From NCBI GenBank assembly GCA_030765055.1, contig CM060947.1, positions 219,053,271-219,117,270 of the forward strand: 64,000 nucleotides of DNA, written 5' to 3'. Shown here piece after piece: positions 11,560 through 23,259 of the stretch. This stretch comes from Mantis religiosa (taxonomy: Eukaryota; Arthropoda; Insecta; Mantodea; Mantidae). Position 1 is the stretch's first letter; each line of letters opens with the position of its first letter. The notes under the pieces are model-generated. The model saw nothing but the letters and a program-made list of their open reading frames with translations, was not told where the DNA came from and searched no databases. The position numbers were made by a program, and so were the translations under genes.

Positions 11560-11722
11560 AATTGTTATTTCACACTGTGCGTGTGTAGGCTAAATTGCGG
11601 AAACGTAGAGTCAGAATGAAAAATTCAATGCCATAGCCGGGATTTGAACCACGGATCTTCTGGTTTCCGTCCAGCCACTCTACCATTGAGCTACTATGGC
11701 CAACGTGCCAACATGACATTAA
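11560..11722 (-). repeat. Family A partial copy, tandem duplicate of the preceding one
   Basis: The 125 bases from 11597 to 11722 repeat 11289-11414 with only two or three differences, at an offset of 308 bases. The tail part upstream (TTTCACACTGTGCGTGTGTA near 11573) belongs to the same element. Tandem duplication of part of the SINE explains this better than two independent insertions. Confidence 0.8.
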
Positions 11723-11729
11723 ATACTTC

Positions 11730-13000
11730 ATAATACTTCATAAAACACTGAATTTATTTTAAATAACATTTTCTGGGCATCTACCAGATATACTTTTGTT
11801 GGAGTGAAGTTTTCAATTATTCCAATTTTAAAGTGGTTTGACTCATCAAATGTTTCTCGCTATGTCATGCAAAGGAAATTTAAAGTTTAGCATATATAAA
11901 CTATTCTCAAAATATCTGGCTATCGATTCTATGTGATCTATCCACTTATACCTATGGAATTATTTTTGCAAACATTTAGGGCAGATATAGGGCAGACTAA
12001 TATATGTCAGATAGAAAAAGAACTTTGTAGGAATAGTCAGAAAGTCGCTGCATGCCAATAAACACAACGAGCAGAGTAAGCCATAAAATCGTAAACCATC
12101 AGATTTTTTCCCAAGCAAGTAGCTATTTACCTAAATGTGATCAGCTTTTCAAAAATTTCACTCTCGTTCTAGACTACCATACTTTACTTGTAGTCGCAAC
12201 GAAACTGTAAATTATTAACGGGTAAGATTTATGAATTTATCAGGAAATAATAGAAAGATAAATAAATAATGTTCCATGTTATAGTCAGTGCCAAAGTAAT
12301 AAGTACAGGCTGAAATTTGTCGTGAGAATAAGATCATTAGCGAACCTTCATGTTAGGTGATCAGATAAAGGCAATTAGTTGGGTCAGCGTAGCTAAGTAA
12401 TTAAGGCTGCGTTGAAGCTCAGTCGAACAAGAATCAAGGTGTTTCTGGAAATCACATTTGGTAGGAACAATGTTGTACTTCTTGATGACGCTTTTATTTG
12501 CCAGGATCACATTAGCGACGCAAATGTACCGTCATTTCGTCCTGTAGGAGTAATACTTGTACATGCCAGTAAATATATTTAATATGGGCTGAATTTTAAA
12601 CCGGACGTTGGATTCGTAGGTCTAAATCTAACCAACTGAATCATCCTAATCGAAATATACGTTGCTAACCATGAGATAAAATTCTGAACAATGAAGGGCG
12701 TCCTTACCTTTGTGTTTTTGCAGTCTTAGACAAATGTTCACCTGGACGATTATCCAGAGCTCCAGCGGTTAGAGACTGCGCTCATGTTATGTAGATTTAG
12801 CGGTCACCGCCAATTAGCCCTGAGCTTAACGGTTTTGAAACTTAAGGTGACGTACACTTCACATTATTACTAGGAAGGTTATTTTTAAACTCCTAAGTAT
12901 GATATGCCAGAAGTTAGCAGATGTAATTAAAGAGTTACATCCTCGGGAGATAAGATTTAGGAAGAGTTTAAAATCAAACACTCCGCGCAGTTCACTTCAT
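11730..13000. other. Gene-free stretch
   Basis: I see nothing recognisable here apart from weak A-box-like strings near 12385 and 12755 that have no B-box partner. There are no open frames of note. Confidence 0.5.
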
Positions 13001-13001
13001 T

Positions 13002-13915
13002 TACGAGGGCTTTTCAATAAAGAATGATCATAATTTTTACGGACATAATTTATCGCACTAAAATTCAATAATTATATCCTGTTAGCTTAATGTGAAACAA
13101 ACACGGCGTAGTAGTTTCATTGATGGTACTCCTGGTTCCCGCCTGTGAGAACCAGCCAAGTTCAGACATGTTCAGTATCGCCTACCGCTGTAATGGGGGT
13201 AAAATGCAGTTAAAAGTTGATGCTAGAGGAAGATACGGAGTTTATACCAAACGTAATTACTACTGATGAAACCTGGCTACATCATTTTGATCCTGAAGAC
13301 AAACAGCAAAGCTCAGTGTGGAAATCTCCTTCATCACAAACCCCCAAAAAACAAAAGTGCTTGCTACTGCTGGGAAAGTTATAGTCATCTCATTCTTTGA
13401 TATTCATGGAATAGTTTATCAGCATGTTGTACCTGCATACACATCAGTAACTGGACAATACTACAGGGTTGTCCTGAAAACATTGCAAGTCCATATCGGG
13501 CGTAAAAGACCACATTTCCCTGAGGCAGGCTGGATGCTGCACCACGATAATGCGCGGCCTCATATTGCCAATGTTGCTGCTGAATACCTTGCAAAAATCA
13601 ACGTGAAGTGCATCCCTTACCCTCCCTGTAGCTCGGATTTAGCTCCATGTGGCTTTTTCTATTCCCTAACTTGAAGAAACGCCATCTTGGGAGGCATTAT
13701 CCGTCATCAGAAGCAGTGGTGAAGGCTGCGGAAGCGATTTTGAAGAATCTCTCAAAAAATGGTTTCCAGCATGTCTTTGAAGACTGACAGAAACGCTGGG
13801 ACAAGTGCATCGCATTCAGGGGAGACTATTTTGAGAAGGAGCATCAAAATTATGAGGATGAGCATAGGTACGTTGTCAAAAAAATGTGCTCATTATTGAT
13901 TGAACAGCCCTCGTA
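13002..13915 (+). mobile_element. Mariner transposon copy, internally deleted, with both TIRs
   Basis: Both ends are visible. The left end reads TACGAGGGCTTTTCAATAAA (13002) and the right end is its near complement (TTGAACAGCCCTCGTA, ending at 13915). The repeats are about 28 bases with a few mismatches, and the outer TA at each end is the usual mariner target duplication. The length of 914 bases is short of the usual 1.3 kb. The N-terminal third of the transposase is lost. Confidence 0.9.
13216..13910 (+). pseudogene. Mariner transposase remnant, catalytic part
   Basis: The protein reads FIPNVITTDETWLHHFDPED (first catalytic Asp in TDETW), then PKKTKVLATAGKVI, then HHDNARPHIANVAAEYL (second Asp), then YPPCSSDLAPCGFF. 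In mariner (D,D34D) the third Asp lies in the APxD motif. Here it is APCG, a GAC/GAT to GGC change, so the triad is broken. A stop follows at 13672, and C-terminal mariner-like sequence continues in other frames (KRWDKCIAFRGDYF-like, with a TGA just before it). The stretch upstream of 13216 has no N-terminal DNA-binding domain. This copy cannot make active transposase. Confidence 0.85.
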
Positions 13916-15235
13916 GATTATTACTAATTTCGACTTGGTATTTATCTCCACGTATGCACCAAGTACAGATCTCGTAGATCTCCAGCTGGCAGTAGATGCA
14001 CCAGAGTTTGAAATTGCGTCAAAAGTGGCGCATACATTTCACACTTCCCTTCAGTGAAGTCAAAACAGAGAGAGATTAAGTAAGCACAATGTGTACCAGA
14101 GTAAGAACAGAGAGTAGTGTGAATGAAACATCAATTTTTGTAAATGGTGTCGTTATTTAGACATTTCTCATTGGAAGACATTGGAAGACTGAAAACTCGG
14201 GGATCTAAAACATCAGGTTTGTTCTACTTCGTCATATCTTCATCAGCGATATTTGATGAAGCATGTGAAATAATATGTTATTGCTTTATAAAACTTAATA
14301 GATTTATTAACATGAAAGTTCCCGTTTACGCGCCACACAGCTGAGGTTATGGCGTTACATATTCCGAGTTTTATGAACACCATCCAACTAGCTCTGCTGT
14401 ACGGCGCATCTGTTCTTTCCATCGCTTCACACTTCTTGTTTTTTCATAAAGCTCATTTGCTGAAAAGCGAAGCATTTATTAGACAATCAGGAAAGTAATA
14501 TCCGCAACTTTGTGCTGACGCAGAAATTTTTCATATGTCCCTTTGCTGCGTGTCCGTTATTACAAAAAACATATAAACAGAAGAACGCGGCGTTAACAAT
14601 ATTAACAATGTCGCCTAAATGAAGGTAATAAAACAAAAGTTTTCAGAAGTTAACTCTAATTGGCAAACCGAGTGTATTTTCAACCGTACCGATGAATATA
14701 AAGTTTGAATCAGTCATCCAAGTGGTTTCCGGAACAAGTGATGTTAGAACTGAGGTGGAAAATTGTTTCTTAGTATACAAAAAGTGCTAGAGCGAGGTCC
14801 CATTATTTATTTGCTACAATTTTTTTCACACCATTTTAAGTTCGTTTTCTTATCTTTCACAATTACGTCTGCGAATATAAAACCTGTTTTAAAGAGGAAA
14901 CTCAATGCGCATTTATCACCACCGCCATAGGGAAGATGCAAATATATTTGGACAATATGTAGGGGCAAGTTCGTCATACTAAAACAATACAAAATAAAAG
15001 CAAGTTAAGGAGAAATAGACTTGATGTGTTGTACTGATACAAAATTCTCTTCATTTTTGTGCAAAATATTCTTAAACACCAACTCTTGTGCATGCTCATC
15101 TTAATCTAGATAAACCTTTACAGAAATTTCATGTCATATTTTTGTAGTTATAGCAGTATTAGCGAAGTGGAAGCGATAGTCAAACATTATAACAGCGAGT
15201 CGCTATGTGACAGCTTTGAAATTCCTTCTGTTTGC

Positions 15236-15236
<1 letters not shown>
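13916..15236. other. Gene-free stretch
   Basis: There are no recognisable protein motifs, repeat bodies or inverted ends. It lies between the mariner copy and the GA microsatellite. Confidence 0.5.

Positions 15237-15303
<67 letters not shown>
15237..15303. repeat. GA microsatellite
   Basis: An uninterrupted GA dinucleotide run of about 33 units. The frames through it code for Arg-Glu or Ser-Leu runs and are artefacts. Confidence 0.97.
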
Positions 15304-15305
<2 letters not shown>

Positions 15306-15325
15306 GTTACGTTTGAGAAAAGTAT

Positions 15326-15918
15326 TGTCGCGAGGCATTGTTTTGCTACTGCGTAGACGAGCGCCGAGAGAGATAGAAGCGGGGAGTGAAAGAGACAGAT
15401 AGCGCCCAAACCACGCACGCTGCCCGACTAGCACTGAACACTTGACGAGAGTGAGAGAGCAACAGAGGAAGAAAGAGACAAGAGACAGTTCCATGATGTT
15501 CTCGCTACATCAGGAAAGATCATGCTAGTTCGGTAGCTTTCGAGAAACTTCGCCAACCTTCGAGAAACAGCAGCTCATGTATAAATGCAGCTGAGCCGAG
15601 CTGAGGCCGGCTAGTCAGTGAATGGAATTGAAGCTGTGCAGAGTCGGCAGGGAGCTGCTAGATAGTAGTCAATGGTCAGTTTTCGTGCAGTGTGTGTGTG
15701 TGCAGTGACGAGAGGCTAGAGAATTGAGAACTGATAAACGCGTAGTGATTTGAAAGTGAATTCTTTTGTTTATTTACGTGTGCAGAAGCAACGAGAGACT
15801 GTTGGTATATGCTACATCATTCTGCTGCCATGGGTGTACAAACTATCTTTCTAGGGAAATAAAGTATTTTGAATTTCTGCAAACTTGACTTTTAATTTTA
15901 CGAACCCACAGAGGCACA
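15326..15918 (+). mobile_element. Solo LTR of an LTR retrotransposon
   Basis: The element begins TGTCGCGAGG and ends GAGGCACA. It is flanked on both sides by GTAT (15322-15325 and 15919-15922), a 4-bp target duplication of the kind left by Gypsy-type integrases. Inside are a TATA box (TATAAATG, 15580), an initiator-like TCAGTG about 35 bases downstream, and an AATAAA signal at 15858, in the order expected of an LTR. No primer-binding site, coding region or second LTR adjoins it, so it is a solo LTR. Its 3' end (GCAAACTTGACTTTTAATTT, then TACGAACCCACA) recurs in the LTR ending at 34743. Confidence 0.8.
15539..15620 (+). promoter_or_regulatory. LTR core promoter with heat-shock-element motifs
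   Basis: TTCgaGAAacTTC at 15539-15551 is a perfect three-unit heat shock element (TTCnnGAAnnTTC). A two-unit TTCgaGAA follows at 15559-15566. The TATA box TATAAATG starts at 15580 and an initiator-like TCAGTG starts at 15615. The spacing (element 15-40 bases upstream of TATA, start site about 35 downstream) resembles a compact heat-inducible promoter. That it responds to heat shock factor is inference. Confidence 0.6.
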
Positions 15919-16324
15919 GTATGCTTATTGAAATTTTAAATAAATAATAAGGGATATGCTAAAATAGTTAAGTTCATAAAATATATTTTTTATATAAATT
16001 CTGTGCGTTTACGAGATCTACGCTTTTGGTGTAGTAAGGCTTCGTTTATCTCTTAGGACGTACAGGGAATTCTGCGCAGTTAAGAAGATATTATAATGAT
16101 AAATGACGGAATCAAGAGCTACAAATTCTGTATCGAAACCATGGAAATTACAGAAGTTCCAAGGCTTAAAATATTTGATACTAAGTGTGCGCAGAGCAGC
16201 ACACTGATAAGTTAAGGAGGACCCCTTGCCCGGAAAGGCACGATCTGGATGCTGCAGAACGTCAACGTTACAGAGCTGGTGCTCTAAGATCATGTATGAG
16301 TGGACATGCAGAGATCGTTTGAAG

Positions 16325-16790
16325 TTACCAACACACGAATAGCATCAACCTATGGACTAGAATAATTTCTGACCTTATCATTGGTCCTTATCTACTACCA
16401 AACAGACCAACAGGACCGATCTACTTCGCATTTCTTAGAGGTATTTTGTCTATATTATTGGAGGAGGTTCCACTACACATTTGGCAATTAATGTGGCTAC
16501 AACACGACGGAGCTCCAGTACACTCTGAGAGAAATGTGTTGAATCACATCAACATTACACACCCCAATCAATGGATTGGTTGAGGGGAACCAGTTCCATG
16601 GCCAGCACAATAACCCGATCTGAAACACTGCATTAGTTTCTGTCGGGTAGTATGGAAACCATAGTGTACGCTACTTCTGTAAAGTCAGAGGAGGACCTCA
16701 TTACACGAGTACATGGAGTGATTGCCACTCTTTCTCAGTTTGAGCCCCGTTTATAATGTTAAACTGCTTTGTGCTCCATACCGTTTGTTC
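16325..16790 (+). pseudogene. Relic of a mariner/IS630-like DDE transposase
   Basis: The reading contains SINLWTRIISDLIIGPYLLP, then PTGPIYFAFL, then WLQHDGAPVHSERNVLNHIN, which carries the second catalytic Asp in the HDGAP motif. A shifted frame then gives SMETIVYATSVKSEEDLITR. This motif order is familiar from a widespread insect transposase type. The third acidic site, normally in a PLDFFLW-type motif, is destroyed by a frameshift and stop. No N-terminal part or inverted ends were recognised. A related relic lies at 33060-33540. Confidence 0.75.
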
Positions 16791-17667
16791 CTTAAATGTA
16801 AAAGAGACACTGTGTTGGTCTGCGATGCGCCCAAACCGTGTATTTCCAGGCATGGGTTGCTGCTTGGAAAATGATCTACTTGGGAAGTGAAATAAAGTAT
16901 GAAAATTATTTAAAAGAACATACAACCTTTTAGTACTCATAGCCGTAAAACACTTTATATATGCAGCTATATAGATGCTTATTCAAGTAACACATTCTTA
17001 AGGTTTTGTGTTGGTGCATATAAATTTGGTTTTCAACATTAACTATACCTATCCCCACATGACGTATATGGATACCACATTTTCTCTGCTGGTCCAAATT
17101 CATCACAGAAAAGACACATTGCACGACATTCTCTATAAATAAAAACATCTTCAGCACCGTCTTCTGGAATAAAATTCCCATTTTCCTGGTTTCAGCTTCC
17201 ATATACCTAAAACTGAAATTTTGTTTTGGTTAATGCGGCCCGCTTCTCCCTCCCATTCTTCTTGAAGGGGATGCTCATTAAGTTTCTGAATGCTGTTTTC
17301 TGCTCTGGGCTTCTTTTGTAATTTGTGTTACATTTCACTTCGGAATATGAGCTATATCGACCACCACCTCATGGACCATCAGCAAGCACGTTGCTGTGGT
17401 TTTATTTGATGACAGCTTTCTCAAAGATGACAAGCCTCGCAGCAAAAGGAGTTGTTAACGACATGGTTTCCACAGAGTTTCAAGGCATTATCGCGATTCT
17501 CAATATTGTACAGTAGATGCCACAGCTTGTCTCAAGTTCTGCGTCGACTGCAAAATTGAATCCGCCCTGGAGAGGTGCAAAAATCCGAAGTAAACTTGCT
17601 CGGTTAAATGAAGACATTTTGTACACACCTGAAACTGATAACTCTTGCCATAGTTGTCACTTTCATG

Positions 17668-18946
17668 TAAAGGTTTTCAACAAGTGTCCTATTTGATAGC
17701 TGCCGTTGTTATTGAGTTGCAGCAGTCATTTCTTTCATGTGGTTACAGTTGTAATTGAGAAACAGCCAAAGAACGTTACAGCATTCAGCAAGGCGTAGAA
17801 ATTGTGAAAATTTATTATCAAAATGGTTAATCCTTTTAAATCATCCTTTATCAAATGGCCAAACCTTTCGTTTACGGTGTGAATAATCATCTCTGCAAGA
17901 GACGAGATCGACTTTGATCGCTAAAATTGAAAGACGTATTGCTGTCAGCAATCAAAGAACGCCTGTACGTAATCGACGTAAGCGCTCCAAAGAAAATATA
18001 AGTGCCGTTCGTGACAGTGTACGCGAGAAGAGAAACAAATCAATTACTCGTCGAGCGCAAGAATTGGGGCTTTCGCCGACCACAACTTGGCGAATTCTGC
18101 ATCTGGACTTGAAGTTACACGACTAAATAATTGTGTTAACTCAAGAAATAAAGTTCTACGACCATAGGTTGCGCCGTGTGTTCACGGACTGGGTTATGGA
18201 GTAATAATTGGAATCAGGCCCGCATTTCTTTTCCAAACATCATCGTCAGCGACGAAGCCCACTTTTGGATGAATAGTTTTGTTAAACAAAATTGCCACCA
18301 TTGGAGAAATCTTGTTATTGCCGATTTAAAAACGACCACTTCATCTCCAGAAGGTTACTGAGTGGTGTGGATTTTGATATGGTGGAACTATTGGTACAAA
18401 TGATTTCCAAGAAGAAGATGGAGTAGCTCTGTCAATGTAGAAAGATCCTGGGCTCTTATGAGGAACTATTTTTGGCCTCAGTTGGATGCTATGGATCTCG
18501 GAAACATCTGGTGCCACAAAGTTGGTACCACTTGTCATACTTCTCTCGAAACAATCAATATTTTGAAGTCAGAGGTTTCATCACTTCCCGTGGTGGTGAT
18601 GTTAATTGACTCCCGAAATTGTGTGATTTAATGCTTGGATTATTTCTTGTGGAGTTATGTTAAATCTCGAATCTATGCCAACAAGCCAGAAACAGTAAAT
18701 GATATTATGAATGACATCACGCGTGTTATTCGTGAAGTTGGACCTAATTTACGTTCTGTAATTGAAAATCAGGTGAACTGGATATGGCAACCCAACGAAG
18801 ATCGCGGCGGTCACTTAATTGATGTTCTCTGCCACATGTAATGACATTAGCTATGTCCCCCCCCCCCAAAAAAGTAAACCTCTATCATTTATCGAACGTG
18901 TTTATTTAAGTTCAAAGGCAGGACACTCTTGTTGGATGATCCTTTA
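17668..18946 (+). mobile_element. Tc1/mariner-superfamily transposon copy with both ends
   Basis: The left end reads TAAAGG, TTTTC, AACAAG, TGTCCT from 17668. The complement of the right end reads TAAAGGATCATCCAACAAGA followed by GTGTCCT, ending at 18946. The TA at each outer edge is the expected target duplication. The 1279-bp size is normal for a complete member. The transposase lies on the same strand inside but is mutated. The left repeat has small deletions compared with the right. Confidence 0.8.
17914..18841 (+). pseudogene. Degenerate transposase of the 17668-18946 element
   Basis: The N-terminal part (17914-18125) reads RNRRKRSKENISAVRDSV, then ITRRAQELGLSPTTTWRILH, a helix-turn-helix DNA-binding region. 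IIVSDEAHFWMN near 18240 carries the first catalytic Asp. RGDVN-like sequence near 18595 and MDYFLWSYVKSRIYANKPET (18635 onward) belong to the end of the catalytic core and the conserved C-terminus, which finishes with DRGGHLIDVL. Several frameshifts and stops separate the parts. The pattern fits the insect DDE_3 transposases with an SDEAHF first motif. Confidence 0.8.
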
Positions 18947-21790
18947 CATCTAGTTAAATTCTTGGAAAGTTACTAATTACGATGAGTTAGTGGGCTGGTT
19001 TATATTGAAGACATTCTTGCACAGGAGTGTTACCTAATGCCATGAAAATGTTGGTGAAAAATATGAGATTGAGTAGTGTGTGGAAGGTGAGATGCTACGA
19101 TTAAAATTACAAAAATTATGCATGTTGAAGGTAATATGACTTCATTCGGTTTGACATGACGCTGAAAGTGACTTAGGTGAAATAAGCTCTCATTCTCCGG
19201 CCATTGCTAAAACAATATTTGGTCTGCCTACAATATTTGCGCCTACTTAATCATTGACTTTGAGGGAAGGAAAAGTGAACTTTAAAGGCATGCCACAATG
19301 TGCAGCACTCGTTGAGTACACACACCACTACCAAGTTCTTTCCTTTCTCTGCTTATGTGAGAATCCTCACTTTCTCTTATCCCATTGCAACTTAAACTTT
19401 TTCTGACTTATTTTGGACAATGAATACGGCAGTTTCGCCCTGATTGTTGTATTTTTGTGGAAAGGACCCATGCTTAACGAAAAATAAAGTAAATAGTTTA
19501 TAAATTTATTAAAAAATCTGACAGCGTTTTCTTTATTAAAAGAAGTTGTCCTGCTATTGTTTGTTTCTCCAGATTAGACAAAATAACCTCTGGATAGCAT
19601 TTTAGAAACAACTACAGCCAATCCTTTCATTTTATTTACATAAGCGTAGTTCAAGGCTATTTTCTGCACCTGAATTGGCAATAGACCGTTAAGAGTTCGT
19701 CAGTTTTATTAAATGGTTTCCAAGCTTTTTTCCTATTGTTTATTGAACACCAGAGTCAGCTCCGATGATCAATTGGCTATTCTTAAGCTCCCATTTTCAT
19801 TTGGTGCGTATATGATAACTCTAGATACACGCTGTCGTCTGGCTCGAAGTTGGAACCCCTAGTAGTATAGGGGTCCAGTTCTAGGGTTGAATTTCTTTTC
19901 GTAACGCCTTGGAATCTACAAAACAACAAAATATAACTATCATTGTCAGTTATCGAAGAATATAAAGCCACGCCGTAATGCAATTGTCGATTAAGAGAAC
20001 AGTGTTTATTGTGTTAAGGTTTGTCTAAAGGAGTCGCATATACTGTTAGGTAAGTTTATACAGATTTCCCTGTTGTCAAAGGAAAGGAATTACAGAAGGA
20101 GAACATCGAGGAAACAGATTGAAGAAGAGCTAGGAGGTTGCCTGCATTACAACGTGTTTTTGATAGAACTGACAATCAGCTTTCTTCCCGTGTAGTAATT
20201 CGATATCTTTAGGTGATGAGTTTATGTAAAGCATCTTATGTGCTTTGCAAAACGGAAGATAGTATCTAACGTACGTTTTCCAAATTTACGGTGGTAGAAA
20301 TTTGAGCTTTTCTTTAGAACATGTCCCGTAAGAAATTTTTAAGTCCAATATCGGAATGTTCAAAACGTGCTAAAGAATATCCGAAATTAGTCGGCTGTTC
20401 AATATTGTTTTCAATGAGCCATGACCTTTACAAACGCAGAGGACATAGAAGCAGCGAGAGGTCAGTCATGTCATTCAAGGGTAAAATAAAATAAAAGCTT
20501 ATGCTGCAATATGTTTGTAAAAGATGCAGATTATGGATTGAAATAGACATATTATTTGAAAATTTAATTAAGAAGGCTTTTCATATAGGAAATTTTGAAT
20601 GTGAAACTACTCTTACTTTTCAATACTACTTAGATAGATGTAAATTCCATGCTGTTATATTGTCAGTATTTTTTGCACTTAACTGTACTATCATGTAGCC
20701 ATGCGAGAGTAAAGCAGGCAGACACATTAACAGGTGCGCACCTATGTTAAATTTACTTACAAAATGTATAAGGAAGGGTTATGATTTCCTCCTACATTTT
20801 TAAAAAGAACTAATGGGGTATGGGTGCGAAAGGGTTAGTTGTTGATACAAAGGTCTCGCCTTGGCCTAATCAAATTTTTGCTAGTATTAACATGATGTAA
20901 ACAAGTTATCTGCCGTACTTCACATGCACGAATCCGAATTACATTTCTGAAGGCGAGCCCACGTCAACACATTCATGGCCTGTTGCACATTCTAGGGCAG
21001 GTGTTTGACAACACGACGCTACATGTTTATGCTCAGCAGCTATAAAGTTTGAAACATATAGCGGTATCAAATTTAATTAAACTTAATGTACACCACATTC
21101 TACCTAATTTATGCGCTTCACCATCCCTTGCAGGTTTTACGAGCAAGCATTTAAGGAGGAGCGTTCAAATGTGCTGAAAAATCTTTCAAGCGAAATAACA
21201 CGTTACTTTTTCGCTTTATGGAGCAGAATAAAGTTGAAAAAAGAGCCTCGAATGAAGGTGGGAGGGAGTGAAAGAGAGAAAGAAGAAAGAGGGACAGAGT
21301 TTTACTTAACACTGTATATTGCAGTCAATTCTTTTCATTTCTTCTATCAATTGCTTATAGAACCTAGGTAGTTATAGGAAGTACTGTTTACTACTAAAAA
21401 TTATGAAACAGATTTTACCTGAACTGCAAATATTGAGGCCCTTTGATTATAAATCTTTAGAAAACCCAGCACAAAAATTCAAGTAAATGTCAACTTAGTT
21501 TTTGTGTTTAAAATGTTCAGACGTGACACGAAAATTTTACAGAACTTTCACCATACAGACAATTCTTAACATAAATAATATAAAGTTTTTGATTAAAATA
21601 CAGCAAGTTTGATAACACATAGGTTGAGTTTTCTGTGAGCAGCCAGTTATCTGGGAATTTGAAGACAATAATTTATTTTATTTAATAAGACATTTTAGTA
21701 AGTTTAATTGTAGGCTGTTATCTTTAGTGCTCTAAATATTTCAGTAAATACCAACAAAGACGCTTCATTCAAATTTAGATTGAAAGTGGT
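18947..21790. other. Gene-free AT-rich stretch
   Basis: Only short open frames are present (for example 19783-19983 minus, 20501-20698 plus, 21111-21371 plus). None has recognisable motifs. No repeat ends or tRNA-like bodies were seen. Confidence 0.5.
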
Positions 21791-21794
21791 ATCA

Positions 21795-22720
21795 ATGCTC
21801 GACAGTGCCTTACAGACCGCAATCAGCAAGTGATGATGTGTATGTGAATGCTGTTAGAGCACTGCTAGAAGAACATCGTTGTTGGACTTGCATTGAAGGA
21901 GCAACGGAAGTTGGAATTGCTCCTAGTACGATTCTCCGCATACTTAAGAAGAACTTAAATATGAGGAAATTTTGCGCTCGATGGGTTCACACAATGTTAC
22001 AGAGGAAACAATGTGGTAGAGGATGGAAACAGCGATATTACACTTAGAACGCTACGGAATGAAGGCGAGCATTTTCTTCGACGTATGATAACATTAGATG
22101 AAACCTGGTTTCGATGCTACCAACCAAAATTAAAGAGACAATCAAATGAGTGGCAGCACATTAGTTTACTCGGCCAAAAAGAACTATTGACAAGTCAGGA
22201 TGCACTTAGTCACGTTCATTGTTGCTTGTGATTTTGACGGTGTTATCACTCATTCAGTTCCTCAAGGAAATCGTGTGAATGGTGCATATTACAGTCACTT
22301 AATGTAACATCATTTGCGACCAGCTGTGCGTCGTAAACTTCCGAATCTCCTGAATCCTCATCCCACTGTGTTACCGAATGGTGCTCGCTCTCACACGTCT
22401 GCCCCTGTTGTTAATTTACTTCGTAGATGGAACTGGGAAATTCTGGAGCATCCTCCATACTCCTTAGATATGAACCCCATGTGATTTCCACCTTTTTGCG
22501 AAAATGAAATTGCCAGTTAGAATATTTCGCTTTAGAACCTGACAGGCAATTATAGCAGTAGTAGAGCAATCTGCTCGAACATTAGAACAAGACGCTGTGG
22601 ATGGTATCCGTCGGCTCCCTGATGTGTGGAGACGATTCTTCATGTTGAAGGAGATTACTTCTAAGCGTTGTAATAATGTGACTGCTTCAAAAATGTCTTA
22701 TTTGTTGTTCATTCAAATGT
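21795..22720 (+). pseudogene. Mariner-like transposase relic
   Basis: The DNA-binding part reads RPQSASDDVYVNAVRALLEE, then IAPSTILRILKKNL, then KFCARWVHTML. NEGEHFLRRMITLDETWFR follows in a second frame with the first catalytic Asp. DFDGVITHSVPQGNRVNGAY and HLRPAVRRK come next. The second acidic motif, normally HDNAR, reads PNGARSH, so Asp is lost. EHPPYSLDMNP leads to CDFHLFAKMKLPVRIFRFRT in a shifted frame, where the third Asp is kept. Length and order match a full mariner-like protein, but stops and frameshifts are many. The same subfamily is found on the minus strand at 31590-32200. I could not define its inverted repeats. Confidence 0.8.
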
Positions 22721-22849
22721 TGTCACTAATTAGCGAATGAACTAAGTATATATAATTAAAACATAGCTTAATGACAAGCTTCGCAGGAAAACTTTGAACC
22801 TTTATTTGTACGTTTGGCAAGCAGGACTGAATTTAGAGGATAATAGGGG

Positions 22850-23258
22850 CGGGTTTACCAGAGGAGAAGTGATAGAGGGCAGGTTCCTAGAATTGCAGAT
22901 TTTAACTCACCGGTAGCAGCTCGTATCATCCACAACTCACTTTCATCCCCCAATGAGAACTTACATTCCCTGATACCTTGGGTTAGGGTACTGGGAACCC
23001 AGAGGCCTCCCCCGATCCGGAGGACGAGGATTTTCAGAGTCAAGATTTCCTGCAATGCACGCCGAAATTCCCGACACGTACGACGCTAAAATTAAGAACC
23101 AGGATGAAAGATAAGACTGAATGAGGGAAAAGTAAATATCCTTCTCAGAATTGGTGCAGTGACCCGATGAAATACCGAAAATAGTTGTGGGAATCGAACC
23201 CATGATCTCCCGAATATGGGATTTAGAATCCTACCGCCTAAGTAATTACCCTGGTTCA
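22850..23258 (-). repeat. Probable tRNA-derived SINE, minus copy
   Basis: The right-hand end, read on the minus strand, holds a B-box-like string (TGGGTTCGATTCCCACAAC) and upstream A-box-like sequence (23175-23255). The body extends left through a GC-richer block ending near 22860. No second copy exists in the window, so the left boundary is uncertain. Confidence 0.5.
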
Positions 23259-23259
23259 T

